In this document: positions 11,444 to 24,429 of the stretch, one piece after another
Numbering within the stretch: position 1 is the stretch's first letter
Layout of the letters: the number at the start of each line of letters is the position of its first letter
Assembly: GCA_003260075.1 (NCBI GenBank)
Contig: QLIY01000207.1
Coordinates: 41,086-105,085 of the forward strand
DNA: 64,000 nucleotides
Origin: Phallusia mammillata
Taxonomy: Eukaryota; Chordata; Ascidiacea; Phlebobranchia; Ascidiidae
Direction: 5' to 3'
The notes under the pieces: model-generated
Told to the model about the DNA's origin: nothing
Database searches by the model: none
Seen by the model: only the letters and a program-made list of their open reading frames with translations
Made by a program: the position numbers and the translations under genes

Positions 11444-14400
11444 ATGGATAGCAAAGGAAGGAAAGTTGTAGTCTGTGATAATGGAACAGGAGTAAGTAAC
11501 AACAATATTGAGTTAAAAAATACTATGTATTCTCTAAATTTTTTGTTTTCTATACAGTTTGTGAAATGCGGATGGGCTGGATCCAACTTTCCTGCACACA
11601 TTTTCCCTGCTTTAGTAGGTCGACCTATTTTGCGATCAACAACAAAAGCAGGTGAAATCGAAATCAAGGTTAGTATGACTTAAACTTATATCACAGCGGT
11701 GTTGATTCGCAATCAAGCAGTTTTAACTATGTTACCTTCCAGAAACATGACAAAAAAATGTTGTGCTCTTCAACACAATTTGTTATTTTTATTGTTCTAC
11801 ATTTTTTTAGTTTCTATATGCTATACGTTAGTAATATAAAGCTACATATGTTAACATTTAAATGGTGAAAAAGACTGCTTAAAGTATGGATCATATTTAC
11901 AGTTGTCAAATTTTTGACCATTCTACTATTATTTGCTTTTTTGTTGATTCAAAGTTGTGATCATATAGGAACCCCCCCCCCTGCTTAAAGTATGGATCAT
12001 ATTTACAGTTGTCAAATTTTTGACCATTCCACTATTATTTGATGCTTTTTTGTTGATTCAAAGTTGTGATCATATAGGAGTTACCTAAACTTTGTAAAAC
12101 ACTACTTGATATGGTTGCAACTTGCCATAAAAAAACTTTTTACATCTGTCAAGACTACAAAGTTTAAAAAAAATTCTTAACCAAGTAAACTTGGATTGGG
12201 TGAAGTGTCTAGTTTTACGCATCAGGACCTTACATGATTTTGTGTGACCAAAGGTTACCAAATTTCAACTGACAGGTTAGGGCAGTGGTTCCCAACCAGG
12301 GCCCATGGCCCCCCAGGGGGGCCACGAGCTGTGTTCCGGGGGGCCACGGGTGTAGATTCACTAGAAACACCCACTAAAAGCGATTTTCTTTCTAACTTTT
12401 TTTCCTAATTCAATCGACTATTTCACATACTATTTGTCTATATTGAGGTTTTTCACGATTGTGGATTCTTGGTTACTCTATTCGACCTGTTTAAAGCCGA
12501 AATTAGTACCGAATTCCAACACGAGATTGCCTTTTACATTTTACAAGGGGGCCACAGGTCCTTCAGGGTTACTTAAAGGGGGCCACACGGCCAAAAAGTG
12601 ACTTTTAGGGGGCCACAGTCCACCAAAGGTTGGGAACCACTGGGTTAGGGCAACAGTGTTCTGTTAGTAGGCTAAAGAGAAACCCGAAAATTTACTTTTA
12701 GCATTACTTCACAGGAAAACATATTTTCAATACAAAAAACTAGAAATTTAACATAACAGGTATGGGACAAAAAGCAAGCAAAGTACTCAAGAACCTAGTG
12801 CGTATATATGTGGCGATATTTTGTGTAAAGGCTGCCTGTAGCATAAAAAAAATCCATTTTATTTTGTTATATTCAGACCTGTTTACAGTAACAATGTTTC
12901 AAATCACGAAATAAATGAAACATTTCTTGCTATTGACTTGACTGTTAATACATCTTTTATTTTGTAATTTAAGGACTTAATGATTGGTGATGATGCCAGC
13001 AAATTAAGATCCCAACTTGAAGTAAACTATCCAATAGAAAATGGAATTGTAAGAAACTGGGAAGACATGGAACATTTGTGGGATTACACATTTGGACCAG
13101 ACAAGCTGGATATTGACCCAAGGTGTGTTAATATGTTAAAAAAGGGTACATCTATACATATAGGCAAAATAAATTGTTTTGTGAAAAACATTTACTAAAT
13201 GCCTATTTTAAGAATCTTATACAATTTCCGTGCAAGATTGTCAATGTAGACAAAGTTATAGACAGTTCTTCTTTTTCACAGAAACTCCAGAGTTTTACTG
13301 ACTGAGCCACCTATGAATCCAACAAAGAATAGAGAAAAAATTGTCGAGGTCAGTATGAGTATCTATAAACAGAAGTTTTTGGATGTGTTCTAAGCACTTC
13401 TAACACATGTTTATCACATTTATGTTTACCACAGAGAATGTTTGAAAAGTATCAGTTTGATGGATGCTACATTGCAGTGCAAGCAGTTCTTACACTTTAT
13501 GCACAAGGTAAAGTATATATCGGATGCCTTGTTTCCTATTTTGTAAGTGTTTTCAACATTTGTTTTTAACATTTTCCAGGTCTTCTGACTGGTATTGTAG
13601 TTGATATTGGAGATGGAGTTTCACATATTTGTCCAGTGTATGAGGGATTTTCCCTTCCTCACCTTACAAGAAGGTTGGATGTTGCTGGAAGAGATATTAC
13701 TAGATACTTGATCAAGGTATTGTCAACTGATTAGTATAGTATTGGCAAAATGTAAATCACCTGACTGGTGTAAAGCGAAAAAACTGTGCACATAAAATTT
13801 GGCACAAATTCAGCTGATTTACTTCATTAGAAGTATCAACAAGGCAATTCTGTTTAAAAAATGCTTTATCATTGAGATTAAAATGTCAGTCTATAAAGGT
13901 GGGTTTCAATTCTGTGATAATTCAAAAATATTTAAATGTTTTTTTGCAGCTTTTGTTATTGAGAGGGTATGTTTTCAACCAGTCAGCAGACTTTGAAACT
14001 GTCAGAATGTTAAAAGAAAAACACTGCTACATTGCGTAAGTACAACATTCATATTGTTCGTTATAGTCTTCCACTGCAAAAACTAACTTGAGCAACTATT
14101 TTTGCTTTTTAGTTATGACACAGAACAGGAACAAAAACTTGCACTGGAAACCACATATCTTGTTGAATCTTACCAGGTACATAGTTGAACTTCACCAAAT
14201 ATGTTTTTGTCATAAAAAATGTCTCATTTTTACCTCAAGTCAATTTGACTGATGTGGGTCCAATAACCCAAACCATGTACATATCTTGATGATTGCTCGT
14301 AGCTCATAGACAAAAGGAAAAGAGCTATTATGTAAACAGAGCACTAGTTTCTATATCAACATGTGCATCTGTAGTCAAGCAGGATATTAAATATGTCTGT

Positions 14401-17400
14401 TGGTGATATCATGTATTGCTTGTAAGAGCAATGAACTGACCTAAATTGGAAAATACACACAAAAAACTGTCTTGCGTTGGAATTAGTTTACCCTAACTGT
14501 ACAAACTTCAGAATCTGTTAGCACATTCGCCCCCCCCCCAAAAATGTCTCATTTTTACCTCAAGTCAATTTGACTGATGTGGGTCCACACCACATTGCTC
14601 GTAGCTCATAGACAAAAGGAAAAGGGCTATTATGTAAACAGAGCACTAGTTTCTATATCAACATGTGCATCTGTAGTCAAGCAGGATATTAAATATGTCT
14701 GTTGGTGATATCATGTATCGCTTGTAAGAGCAATGAACTGACCTAAATTGGAAAACACACACAAAAAACTGTCTTGCGTTGTTATTAGTTTACCCTAACT
14801 GTACAAACTTCAGAATCTGTTAGCACATTCACATTGTTTTGAATGCGCCACAGCAGGAAGTAGATTGGCCGTGGTCTACTGTCACTAAAACAGCTATGCA
14901 CAGCACAGTATCTGGCTATACATAGTGCCAAGTTTTCACGATTTAACTTGTGCAAATACCCGACTAGAATGTAATCTATTATACGGTCATCAAATATTTC
15001 CAAAATAGAAACAGAAAACAAAGTGTATGCTTTGACTGGCTCCTTTGATATGCTATCTTATTGTCAAAAAAAATGAAACATAATATTTATATATCTGTAG
15101 TTTCTCTTGCCAGTTTTCTAAAAACAAGCAAAATTATTGAAAAACTGTCAGCTAATCAAGTGTTTAATCAAAGTATAAATATTTTGCATAGCTACCCGAC
15201 GGACGAATGGTTAAAGTTGCCGGCGAAAGATTTGAAGCCCCAGAGGCTCTGTTTCAACCCCATCTCATCAACATTGAATCATGTGGAATTGCTGAGCTGC
15301 TCTTTAACACTATACAAGCTGCAGACATTGACATTAGGTGGGTGACACAGTTTTATATTGAACGTAGGTTCCAAAATGTGGCATTTGTTTTAAAACTTGG
15401 ACTCAACTCTTCAAAAGTTTTTTAATAGAACTAAAAACAAAGCCATTATCATGGTTTTTAATGAAGTTATTAAACGGTATTACATAATATTGTCTAAAAT
15501 GACTCTCCAACTCCACCTACTCCAATTCCATCACCCTGATTGGTTCATCCTGTTATGCTAAGGTACTGCTTCAGATTAAGTGGTATAATCTGAGATAGAT
15601 ATGTTTACATGATATAACTAACAAAAATGGGTGCTTACTACATTTTGAAGAACTGTAAAAGCAATTTAAGCTTTGTGGAGCAGTTGGTTATTTGGACCAT
15701 AAAGGCATCAGCCTCACGTAAAGTCATTGCACATTTACTTACAATCCATCAACATCTCTTAAAATTTAGCTCAGGTGTGCATAACATAAAATCCTAAAAA
15801 TATCTTTAAAAAATGTCAGTGCAAACATTCTTGATGTTATTTGCAATGCATATGTTTACAATGCATATCGTAGTTCCTGTATTGTTCTCAAACAATTGTT
15901 TGGTCAAATAAAGAATGTCTAAACTAGTGGTTCTCAAACTGTGGTACCGGAACTTTTCAGGTGGTATGCGAGTAGTTTTCTGTGAGACCTAATTTAAGTC
16001 CGATTTAAAAATTGCACCCCAACTGACCCAACTGATGAGTCCTGATTGGCGTGAAACTCGTGTTTTGAAAAAAACATTCTTTTGAAATAGCGAAATATGC
16101 TAGCCAGGTCGAGAAAATAGGCCTATTTCTTGGTCTATTGATTCAAACAGGGTTTAGGTCAGTGGTTCCCAACCTGGGCTTCACGGACCCCAAGGTATAC
16201 ATGAGATGGTTTCAGGGGGTCCATGGAGGCAAATATGTTTAGTATCATTTGTCAACAGAAAAATATTTTTAGGTTCTCAACCATTTTTGCAATGCTGCAT
16301 AGAACTGCACTATTTATCACACCTTAACTGGGCCAAGAACAATTACATTTTATGATTGTTTTTCCTTATACAGACTTCATTGCAATTAATGGCTGTGAAA
16401 TAGAATTAATATACATCAAAAGCATAATAACTACAAAAAAAGTTGGGCACCGCTGGTTTATGTGGTACGCAGCGATGGAAAAAAAGTTATCAGGTGGTAC
16501 ATGATCAGTATAAGATTCAGAAACACTGGTCTAAACGAAATAACTTTATTACATAACACAAGCCATGACTTCAACATGTTATGGCAAGTGAATAGATTTT
16601 ATGATACATTTTGGCTTACCTTCCCACTTCAGTCGTACAGCCCTGCTTTAGCTACATCGTTGGTAAACAACATTAAATGACTCTTTTTGCAGGAGCGAAT
16701 TCTACAAACATATTGTGTTGTCTGGTGGAAGTACAATGTTCCCTGGACTTCCATCTCGAATGGAACGGGAAATCAAACAGCTTTATCTTCAACATGTACT
16801 GAAAGGAGATCACACCAAATTTTCGGCAAGTTTTAAAATTTGTTTCAACTTTTGCATGTATGTTTATGTTTGCAACCAATGTATTTACCAAAGGTGCCCT
16901 ACTGTCCCATACAGAAAAGTGTATATTTCTGATCCTCATTCTTCTCTTGCAACATTATGCATGTCTGGTGTAACATACTCAAACAATCAAACTGATATTT
17001 ATCTTTATAACATGGTATAAGTTCTTAATAAAACTATCCTAAATTTATAAATACATTAGCTGGTCATAAAGTTAGTTTAAGCTTTTATTTATGTAGCCTA
17101 ATAAGTTTCAATTTGTATGTAAGTATTTATTCAAATAATTTACAGAAATGTCTAGTATTAAATGAAAATTATCTAGTGTTTAGTTTCTTTCCTTTGATCT
17201 ATTTCTTTTCATTCGATTTTCAATAAGCAATCAATTTTGTAAAAATATTATTTTTACTAATTGTTACCAAAACAAAATACATGTCTAACTAACAAAGCTT
17301 GACTGTAATTTGCATGATTGTAATTTTAACCCAATCTCCTTTTTGTTTCCTGATTTTCATTCGTCTCTTATCCTTCGAACATTGGGATCCAATAGAATAT

Positions 17401-18645
17401 GGTAAGCACTGTGCTTGAATTGTGTTTGCTCTGATTGCTTGCTGATTTTTCAGTTCTTGTTTGCTGTTTGTGTGGTGTGTAATAGCCTGAAAGCAATGCT
17501 GGTGACCCAATTTTAAGTGAACAAACATTTCCTGTCCAAATTACATACAACTTATGCAGGTGGTAGCTTATTTTATGGTTTGTCATGAATTTGATATAAT
17601 TTATTACACTGTAAAGCCCATGTTCTATATTCTCAAATCCTGAAATAGTCAAAAACCAAACATTTACCATTGGGCATTAGACTTGCACATTTTGTTGTCC
17701 ATGTCCGACAAAAAAATTCAAACTTTTTCCAAGCGGGATTCAACCTATTTGTGAAAGTGAAACCAAAATCAGCTAGAGCAAAGAAAAATATTTAATTTCA
17801 AGTCTTTTTTAAATACAACAGATTTGTCAACCAAAACAATCTGAACAAAATAAAACCAGTCTCGAGACTTGAAAGTCCAAGGTAAAAACCCTCCATAAAT
17901 CCAATGCCCTAGTTTACCCCACCAGTCCCCATATATAATGTCAAACTTAAATTAAACATAACAGGTTAAGAACATATGTTGTGTGTTTTCACAGCAGTTA
18001 CAATCATGCAATAATAAGTCTTTTGAGTAACTGGTGGGTTCTAATGTGAAACAACATTGTCAACATATGTTGTTCTTCATGTGTATTGATAAACCAGCAT
18101 AGTCATCTTAGTTTTCATGAAGTTTGCTGTGATAGTGTTCCATTTGCAGTAAAAATCATAGTATGCTATGATTTTCAAACGTTTTAATTTTTCGGCCAAA
18201 ATTGGTCAACTAGTGCTTCAACCCATTCTAACCTTTTGGATAAGTTAGTACCTTTACTAACAACTGTTCACAATTCAAATTCCTTCAAGGTAATTTCTGA
18301 AAAGAAATCTGTCTGCACAACTTCATTATTGCACACAATCAAAACACATAATATTGGCTTTGTTCTTACAAATTGCCCTACTTATCCACCGCTCACTACC
18401 AAATCTGCTTACAAAGTGCTTTAATATTGGCCTATATTAAAATCTCATCTGAACTAACACTGGTGATTCAACAGAAATTTAAGATCCGCATTGAAGACCC
18501 ACCACGTAGGAAGCATATGGTTTTCCTCGGTGGTGCCGTGTTGGCTGACATCATGAAAGACAAGGACAACTTCTGGTTGACCCGACGCGAATACGAAGAA
18601 AGTGGAATACGGGTACTGGAAAAACTCGGGGTCAAGGTTGCGTAA
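11444..18645 (+). CDS. ACTR2: Actin-related protein 2 (Arp2/3 complex subunit), complete, 11 exons
   Basis: Arp2 is the actin-like ATP-binding subunit that, with Arp3, nucleates branched actin filaments in the cytoplasm. Exons: 11444-11491, 11558-11668, 12974-13122, 13282-13348, 13435-13507, 13580-13716, 13950-14035, 14113-14176, 15192-15337, 16693-16825, 18475-18645. Phases close exactly and give 394 aa, the human length. Diagnostic blocks: [16 protein letters not shown] joined to [20 protein letters not shown] (nucleotide-binding loop 1), [38 protein letters not shown] (loop 2), [40 protein letters not shown] and [20 protein letters not shown]. The C-terminus ends EKLGVKVA. Intron 10 uses a GC donor (gcaagt at 16826). 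Introns 2, 8, 9 and 10 are long; introns 2, 8 and 9 carry MITEs or gap-flanking duplications. Confidence 0.98.
11875..12080. repeat. Near-identical direct duplication flanking a C10 run (ACTR2 intron 2)
   Basis: About 95 bp at 11876-11970 (starting tgcttaaagtatggatca) recurs at 11982-12079 with a few differences, including a 3-base indel. Exactly ten C (11972-11981) separate the copies. I read this as two unmerged overlapping contig ends around a filled gap, not as a biological tandem repeat. Confidence 0.8.
12283..12642. mobile_element. hAT-type MITE with perfect 8-bp target duplication (ACTR2 intron 2)
   Basis: A 360-bp element begins CAGTGGTTCCCAACC and ends GGTTGGGAACCACTG, a perfect 15-bp terminal inverted repeat. 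It is flanked by the direct 8-bp repeat ggttaggg at 12275-12282 and 12643-12650. Eight-bp duplications with CAG...CTG ends define the hAT superfamily. Near the ends there are several ggggggccac motifs. It has no coding capacity, so it is nonautonomous. Confidence 0.92.
14217..14832. repeat. Direct duplication flanking a C10 run (ACTR2 intron 8)
   Basis: The segment 14217-14529 recurs at 14541-14832, with ten C (14530-14539) between. The copies are nearly identical, apart from scattered substitutions and one block of about 22 bases missing from the second copy near the start. The pattern of small indels and substitutions suits allelic contig ends left unmerged. Confidence 0.8.
15925..16528. 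mobile_element. Outer hAT-type MITE, interrupted by a second MITE (ACTR2 intron 9)
   Basis: The element starts TAGTGGTTCTCAAACTG and ends CAGAAACACTG. Perfect 8-bp direct repeats gtctaaac flank it at 15917-15924 and 16529-16536. Its inner arms carry ggtggtatgcgagtag and the related tgtggtacgcagcgatgg. A younger element at 16160-16455 splits it. The terminal repeat is imperfect, as expected for an older copy. Confidence 0.85.
16160..16455. mobile_element. Inner hAT-type MITE nested within the 15925-16528 element
   Basis: This 296-bp element begins CAGTGGTTCCCAACCTGGG and ends AGTTGGGCACCGCTG. It is flanked by gtttaggt (16152-16159) and gtttatgt (16456-16463), an 8-bp target duplication with one mismatch. 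Removing it restores the outer element, so the insertion order is clear. Confidence 0.85.
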
Positions 18646-20374
18646 TTTATATCCAGAACCCTATTTGGCCGAGCAAAAAACGCAGCACCAAAAGGCATTA
18701 CCATCATGCGAAGAATCCTCTACGATTAATTCTCCGTTATATTTCATTATCTTCTATATAACCGATTCGCTGCGTTTGCGTAGATAGTGAACTGTACCAA
18801 AACCGCACAATCGCATACAGAAATTGGTAGTTCCACCTGTTTAGCATGACTACATTTCTACACTCAGCAGGCATATTTATCCGGCCGCCAGATGTCAGTA
18901 GAGCATCAAAACTACAGTATGCAGTTTATTACCACTCGACAAAACTGCCTTATCCCGGCTATGTGTTCCTAAAAATCCATGGTAGAAATTGTTATTTTAT
19001 GTCATATCCCTTAAGATGTGTGTTGTGCGTCTCGCTTCTATCCATCTGTACCCGCAGATTCCTTAGTAGACCTTCTTTTTCGTTTTTATCGCGTCTTTTC
19101 TCCCCGCTTGCTCAATTTGTGGGTCTGTTTACGCTTGCTATGTTAAAAAACTGGTTCCAAGCGAGCTTCGTGCAGTCATACGCAAACTTAAAATCTAAAA
19201 GAGAAAACTTGCATGTTCTGCCTAACTCTTGCTTCAACGCTTTAAAGTCTACATTCAGTAGCAAATACATGGTCGACAGCACGAAGCTCGTCTTAAACCT
19301 GCATTAGGATTCATAAAAACGTGCTGAAATGCGACCAACGAAGCTACATACATCAGATTCATAAGGTTTTTGGCTCGCATTTGTTGTAAATATGGAGGAA
19401 ATACCCAGAAAAGTCCACCACTATTTCTACGCGGCGAAATTTCACTTTATAAGCGCCAGTTAATCGAAACACTGTACCCCTTTTGTTTAATGTAACACCA
19501 CGTTAAAAAGCACTTCGTCAGAATTAAACCCTTCGCCCTGTCCCACCATTTTTGTGTCGTCATCTGGACACTTCATCGTAAAATTATTCTTCGCGATTGC
19601 ACCAGTGTGGTTTGACCAGATCGTCAAAAAAATATCGCCGCAACAGTAAGGCCACGGTAGCCGAATTTCATTCATAGAAATTTAATGATTTCGTCGCTAA
19701 TATAGAGACGTGATTGTTTACATAAATCGCCATGTGTTTTCAAAACCATGACGTCAGTGGAATGTCACGTCACGATTCGCAGTAAAAACTTAACAATGGA
19801 TGTGGTGATGGCCCTTAGCACAACCCCAAGTATTCGACCTCTTTTTTCCTATCGGTCATTAATTTGTCATACGCTAAAATTATTACAATCACAGCTGGTC
19901 TATCGTGTCATAAGGTGGCTTGTTTCTCGCTTGTGCAGTTTCACATGAAATATCCGCTCTGCGTTCATCTCGTGAGTCGTGTTTCCTCTTACCACGTGGC
20001 CTGGCCCTGCTCTATGCAAACGCGTTTGGCCACCGTTCGCACAGAGACGCATACATTGAATATTATCTATATACGGCGTGTACGGGCCGCTTGTTGTGCC
20101 CTCTCCTGTTGTTTTCCGCTTATTTACTTACTGGTGATCGTGAGCGAGCGTTTCTTATGCGATTCTGACTATTGTGATTTTCTCTCTACCGCCAGAATTG
20201 ATAACCAATAATAATAATAACCAGACATTCCCTACTTTGTGGTCTAAAGATTGTCGGAAAAATGCAAGAAATTTCTTACTACTGCTACCCAGCAAATCGC
20301 ACTGAAAGCATGTTTTCTCAGGTCCTAGATTTTTATCATGGCACTACCGTTTAGAAACCCCGATTGAAGCCCTT

Positions 20375-21309
20375 GTTTTCATGAAAAACAAATTTTCAGG
20401 TGATCATGTAAGAGTAGATGAAACCTAACCAGGTACAGGTGAAGGTAGGATTGTCGCGAATGATGAAAAAAAATTGTAAAAAATTTTTTGGGGTTAAAAC
20501 GTAATTTTACTCCCAGTCAGGGTTTTAGCTTGTACTTTTTGGCAAAGTCCTGCCCAATGGCGATTTTTGGAGAACAAGGCCTGTTCCCCCCCCCCAAAAT
20601 ATGGCAGAAAGTCCGATACCGAATCCTGTGCAACGAAGTGGTACTTGGGGGTCGGCCCAAAAACTGTACAAGTCTAATACCTTGGTGCCAGCCATTGAAA
20701 CAGTACACTGTGGTAATTTTTTAGTTCGAGGCATTTTGAATTGTGCCACAGCTAAAAATACTGATTTAAATCACCAGAAGGTGGCAGGAGCAGCCCCCCC
20801 CCCCAGTACACTGTGGTAATTTTTTAGTTCGAGGCATTTTGAATTGTGCCAAAGCTAAAAATACTGATTTAAATCACCAGAAGGTGGCAGGAGTGCCCCC
20901 CCCCCGTTTTCATGAAAAACAAATTTTCAGGTGATCATGTAAGAGTAGATGAAGCCTAACCAGGTACAGGTGAAGGTAGGATTGTCGCGAATGATGAAAA
21001 ACAGATTTTTTGGGGTTAAAACGTAATTTTACTCCCAGTCGGGGTTTTAGCTTGTACTTTTTGGCAAAGTCCTGCCCAATGGCGATTTTTGGAGAACAAG
21101 GCCTGTTTTTAACAAAATATGGCAGAAAGTCCGATACCGAATCCTGTGCAACGAAGTGGTACTTGGGGGTCGGCCCAAAAACTGTACAAGTCTAATACCT
21201 TGGTGCCAGCCATTGAAACAGTACACTGTGGTAATTTTTTAGTTCGAGGCATTTTGAATTGTGCCAAAGCTAAAAATACTGATTTAAATCACCAGAAGGT
21301 GGCAGGAGT
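20375..21309. repeat. Two and a half direct copies joined by C10-C11 runs
   Basis: Copy 1 runs from about 20375 to 20793. A partial copy of its end lies at 20805-20895. Copy 2 runs from 20906 to 21309. C runs at 20794-20804 and 20896-20905 sit exactly at the junctions. A third C10 run (20586-20595) lies inside copy 1, between ctgtt and aaaatatgg, where copy 2 instead has a few T and A bases. The copies otherwise differ by rare substitutions. This is best explained by overlapping contig ends or haplotypes not merged by the assembler. Confidence 0.8.
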
Positions 21310-21523
21310 GCAACATTTTAAAGCGAACACTGGCCCTGAGTTATTATACGACGCTGGANAAGGTTTGGTTTGGGTGACCGCTAAGTAGTTTTAAGAGACC
21401 GCAAGTGTTTCATTTAAATACCAAAAAATATTTCGGTCCCCCAAAACACCTTAAAAAAAACACTGGGCAGGAGTACAACATTTTAAAGCGAACACTGGCC
21501 CTGAGTTATTATACGACGCTGGA
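21301..21523. repeat. Short direct duplication next to an ambiguous base
   Basis: The 58-bp segment at 21301-21358 (starting ggcaggagtgcaacattt) recurs at 21466-21523 with one substitution. The only N in the window is at 21359, directly after the first copy. This marks another doubtful assembly join. Confidence 0.7.
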
Positions 21524-24391
21524 AACATATACTCGCACTAGGGAGCGACCATATCAAATCACAAGAAAAATAAAGTTTTCGTCAACACATATTTTGGAAA
21601 GTTATTATTTTGAAAAAAATAAAAGTTATTAAAAATTGTCCTCTTTATTATTTTTATTGCCCTGCAAATTAGTTTACGTGTTTAACGTAAATTCTATAAT
21701 ATTCAACAGAAAAGGCAGTTTATTACATCATACGAAACCAACAGCAATTTTCCAAAAAGTTTTGCCTTAGTTTGTGTAATCATTTTGGGTACACCAACGT
21801 TCTGGTTTATTGATGTCAGATAACGACCTATTTGTTTTCCTTTACGGTACTATGCCAATTCAGTAAATTTGATGTCCTGCCTGAAAGAATGACAATGATT
21901 AAAAATGTTTAAAAAAACGATTTGTCTTGTTAAGTCTACATCTCAAAGCCAGTCTGATTAAGGGCGATGTTTAAAGGCCAAGTTATATCCATGAAGAAGT
22001 TTTCATTTAATTTTTGTTACTACCTTTTTAGATTTTTTCATGTGAAAAAGAAAGAATGTAAGAGAATTGAAACCACAGACATGGCGAGTGGAATCAGGTG
22101 TGCTAACCAAAGACAAACGCGACAAAAATCGACTTTCCTTAGCAGGGGACACCCGCGGCGACCAAGGAAGAAAATGGGGAATTCTGTGGCTTTTCTAAAG
22201 AAAACCATTTAGTGCGTCGTGTCAATTAGACGACGGGCGACGATTAGCGACAATTTCCTAACTGTCAGTCGCCGACTTGTTTGGATTACACAGGCAACGT
22301 AGGGATTACCCTGACTGCGGTTTTGTGGGGCGGGACCGAGATGTTGCTTCGGCGTGTACAACAAGATAGGGGGAGGAATTTCCGACGGGAAACCCAACCC
22401 TCAACAAGTGAGAACAATTGAGCAGGTGGAGTCAGTTATTGTGGAATACAACGGTCGCGTTTGTCGCGCACCGCCCCTGAAAACTTGTAAGCGTAACAGT
22501 ATACGTTCTGGTTCGTCAGCGTCCCAACGAAAAGACAAAGCCCTGCGGACGATAAATTCCGTTCGACAGCAATCAAGCCAGTTCAACCTCGGAAATAAAG
22601 TTACAAAAACCCGAAGCTGCCAACGAAACTGCCCTGACTTGTTAGTTTATCTGACATGGGACAGCGGGCTTCAATGCCAGCCATTTCGGGGTCGTTTCGT
22701 TCAATTCGATATCAAGACCGCATCATTCACATCTAATTTACCGTGGCTTGTCACCGATTCAGCGCCACTGACCGAGCTAATAAACCGCTGATCCAATTGT
22801 TAAATCCCATTCCTGTCATAATATTATTCTCCACTTAAAGCAGTTTGTTACAAATGGTAATTTGGGCATGCCCTCGGCACGACTTAAAAGTAGAATATGA
22901 GAAGTGTGAAACTAAAATACCAAGTCAAATTACCTTCAGGAATTTACAACTGCTAAGTTTGAAATAACAGCCCAGAGTACGAATCGAACAGTAAAATTCA
23001 CAAAACTTGAATACACAGAAAAAATGAAAATGAACACTAAACGTCGTAAGGTAGGCTTTTCAACAAATAAAAAGTAAAAAATGAACCTGTATTCTTAGTT
23101 TGCCATTATGTATGGTCCATTACATAAAAAAATTTCGTCTATTGGTCAATTTTTTAAATCTTATCGATTTAATAATCTGATGTAACATTCTTGCATTCAA
23201 TTTATTTTTAAAAACTATAAGTACCTATAGTACTATAACTTTGAACACTAAAAGCGTTTTTTGTAAACGACAACAAACAAAATAATTCAGCTTACTGGAT
23301 TTGTGACAAATTTAAACCACGGTTCTCATGCGCTATGACTTATCGCTTAACGTGGGGTCAGTGAGTCAGCGGTGCTTGTTTAGTTTTTGCAAATCGATCA
23401 GGGGGAGTAGGAACGTCGAGAGAACGGAAAATCACGAGTTTCTGTGGTATTTCGAAAAGGGCTGACATTTTCTCGAGTCCCTGTCGGGGCGAGGCATGCT
23501 GGAATCCATTTTATTCGTAATCCGATACCAGTGATTCATTAACGCACTTGGCAAGGGTCTTAGCGGGTCCTCGCTTTTCCTGCCTTACGTGTCTGATACA
23601 TTTTTTGCCGTCACCACGAAAAGTTATTTGCGGGCGCGCAGGCGGGAAAGGTACGACGTAAAAGGTACGTTTTGACAAGTGTGACATAGAATAGTGTACA
23701 AAGATGAGAAAGAGTAATGGCGACCTTGCGTGGTACGGATTGATATGATTAATCGGAGGATTAACTTTTCACCCCTTGTCTTTTCTATTTGCAGACATGG
23801 CTTTAGGCGTTTTCAGCAACATACAAAACAGACAGAGTTTGTGTTTGGACTTACAAAAGGGGAATCTTTTTAAAGTTGTTTACTGATTTTCGGAAATTGA
23901 CCAGTAATTCAGTCTGTAAGTTGTTATCACACGTGTTAACAACCCAATACACCGCAGAACAAATTTTCTAAACCCTGATTATGGGTGGCCTATTTAGTCA
24001 GGGTTTAAAAATCAATACGGAAGCCAGCTAACAACGCATTTTCCTCTGTTTTCTTTACATCGTTGTCCCCTAAAAATCATGAATACAAAGGTATCAGTTT
24101 TCGGAGAAAATCTCTGTCCTGATTCAGGAAATAAGGAATTTGTGAGTTTCGGACGCGTTTTTACGTGAGGCCGAATTACAGCGGGAACACCCAGCGTGCG
24201 GTCGGTGTACGTGTTCCTGTCTAATCACAACAAGTACCAAGACCACCCGCATGTTATTCATGTCGCATGCCGCAGCAAAAGATTTGTCACAACATTGTAA
24301 ACAACCACCGGAGAGTCAATCTAATTAGGCCTTCCACCCAAAACAGATGGACGCACCGCAGTTTTAGGACACGCAACTGGCGGTCTTAATT

Positions 24392-24392
<1 letters not shown>

Positions 24393-24429
<37 letters not shown>
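24393..24429. other. 37-base C run, probable filled assembly gap
   Basis: The run is flanked on both sides by the same 13 bases, cggtcttaattac (24381-24393 and 24431-24443), as expected where two contig ends overlap slightly. A genuine poly-C tract inserted by chance between such copies is unlikely. Confidence 0.7.

Noticed and set aside
18846-19307. 153-codon open frame downstream of ACTR2
   Set aside because: No motif, no splice partner and unnatural composition for a protein; it is probably chance or ACTR2 3' region.
22354-22791. 145-codon open frame in the ACTR2-Pax1/9 interval
   Set aside because: No recognisable domain and no supporting acceptor or homologous feature. It lies near a suspect assembly region.
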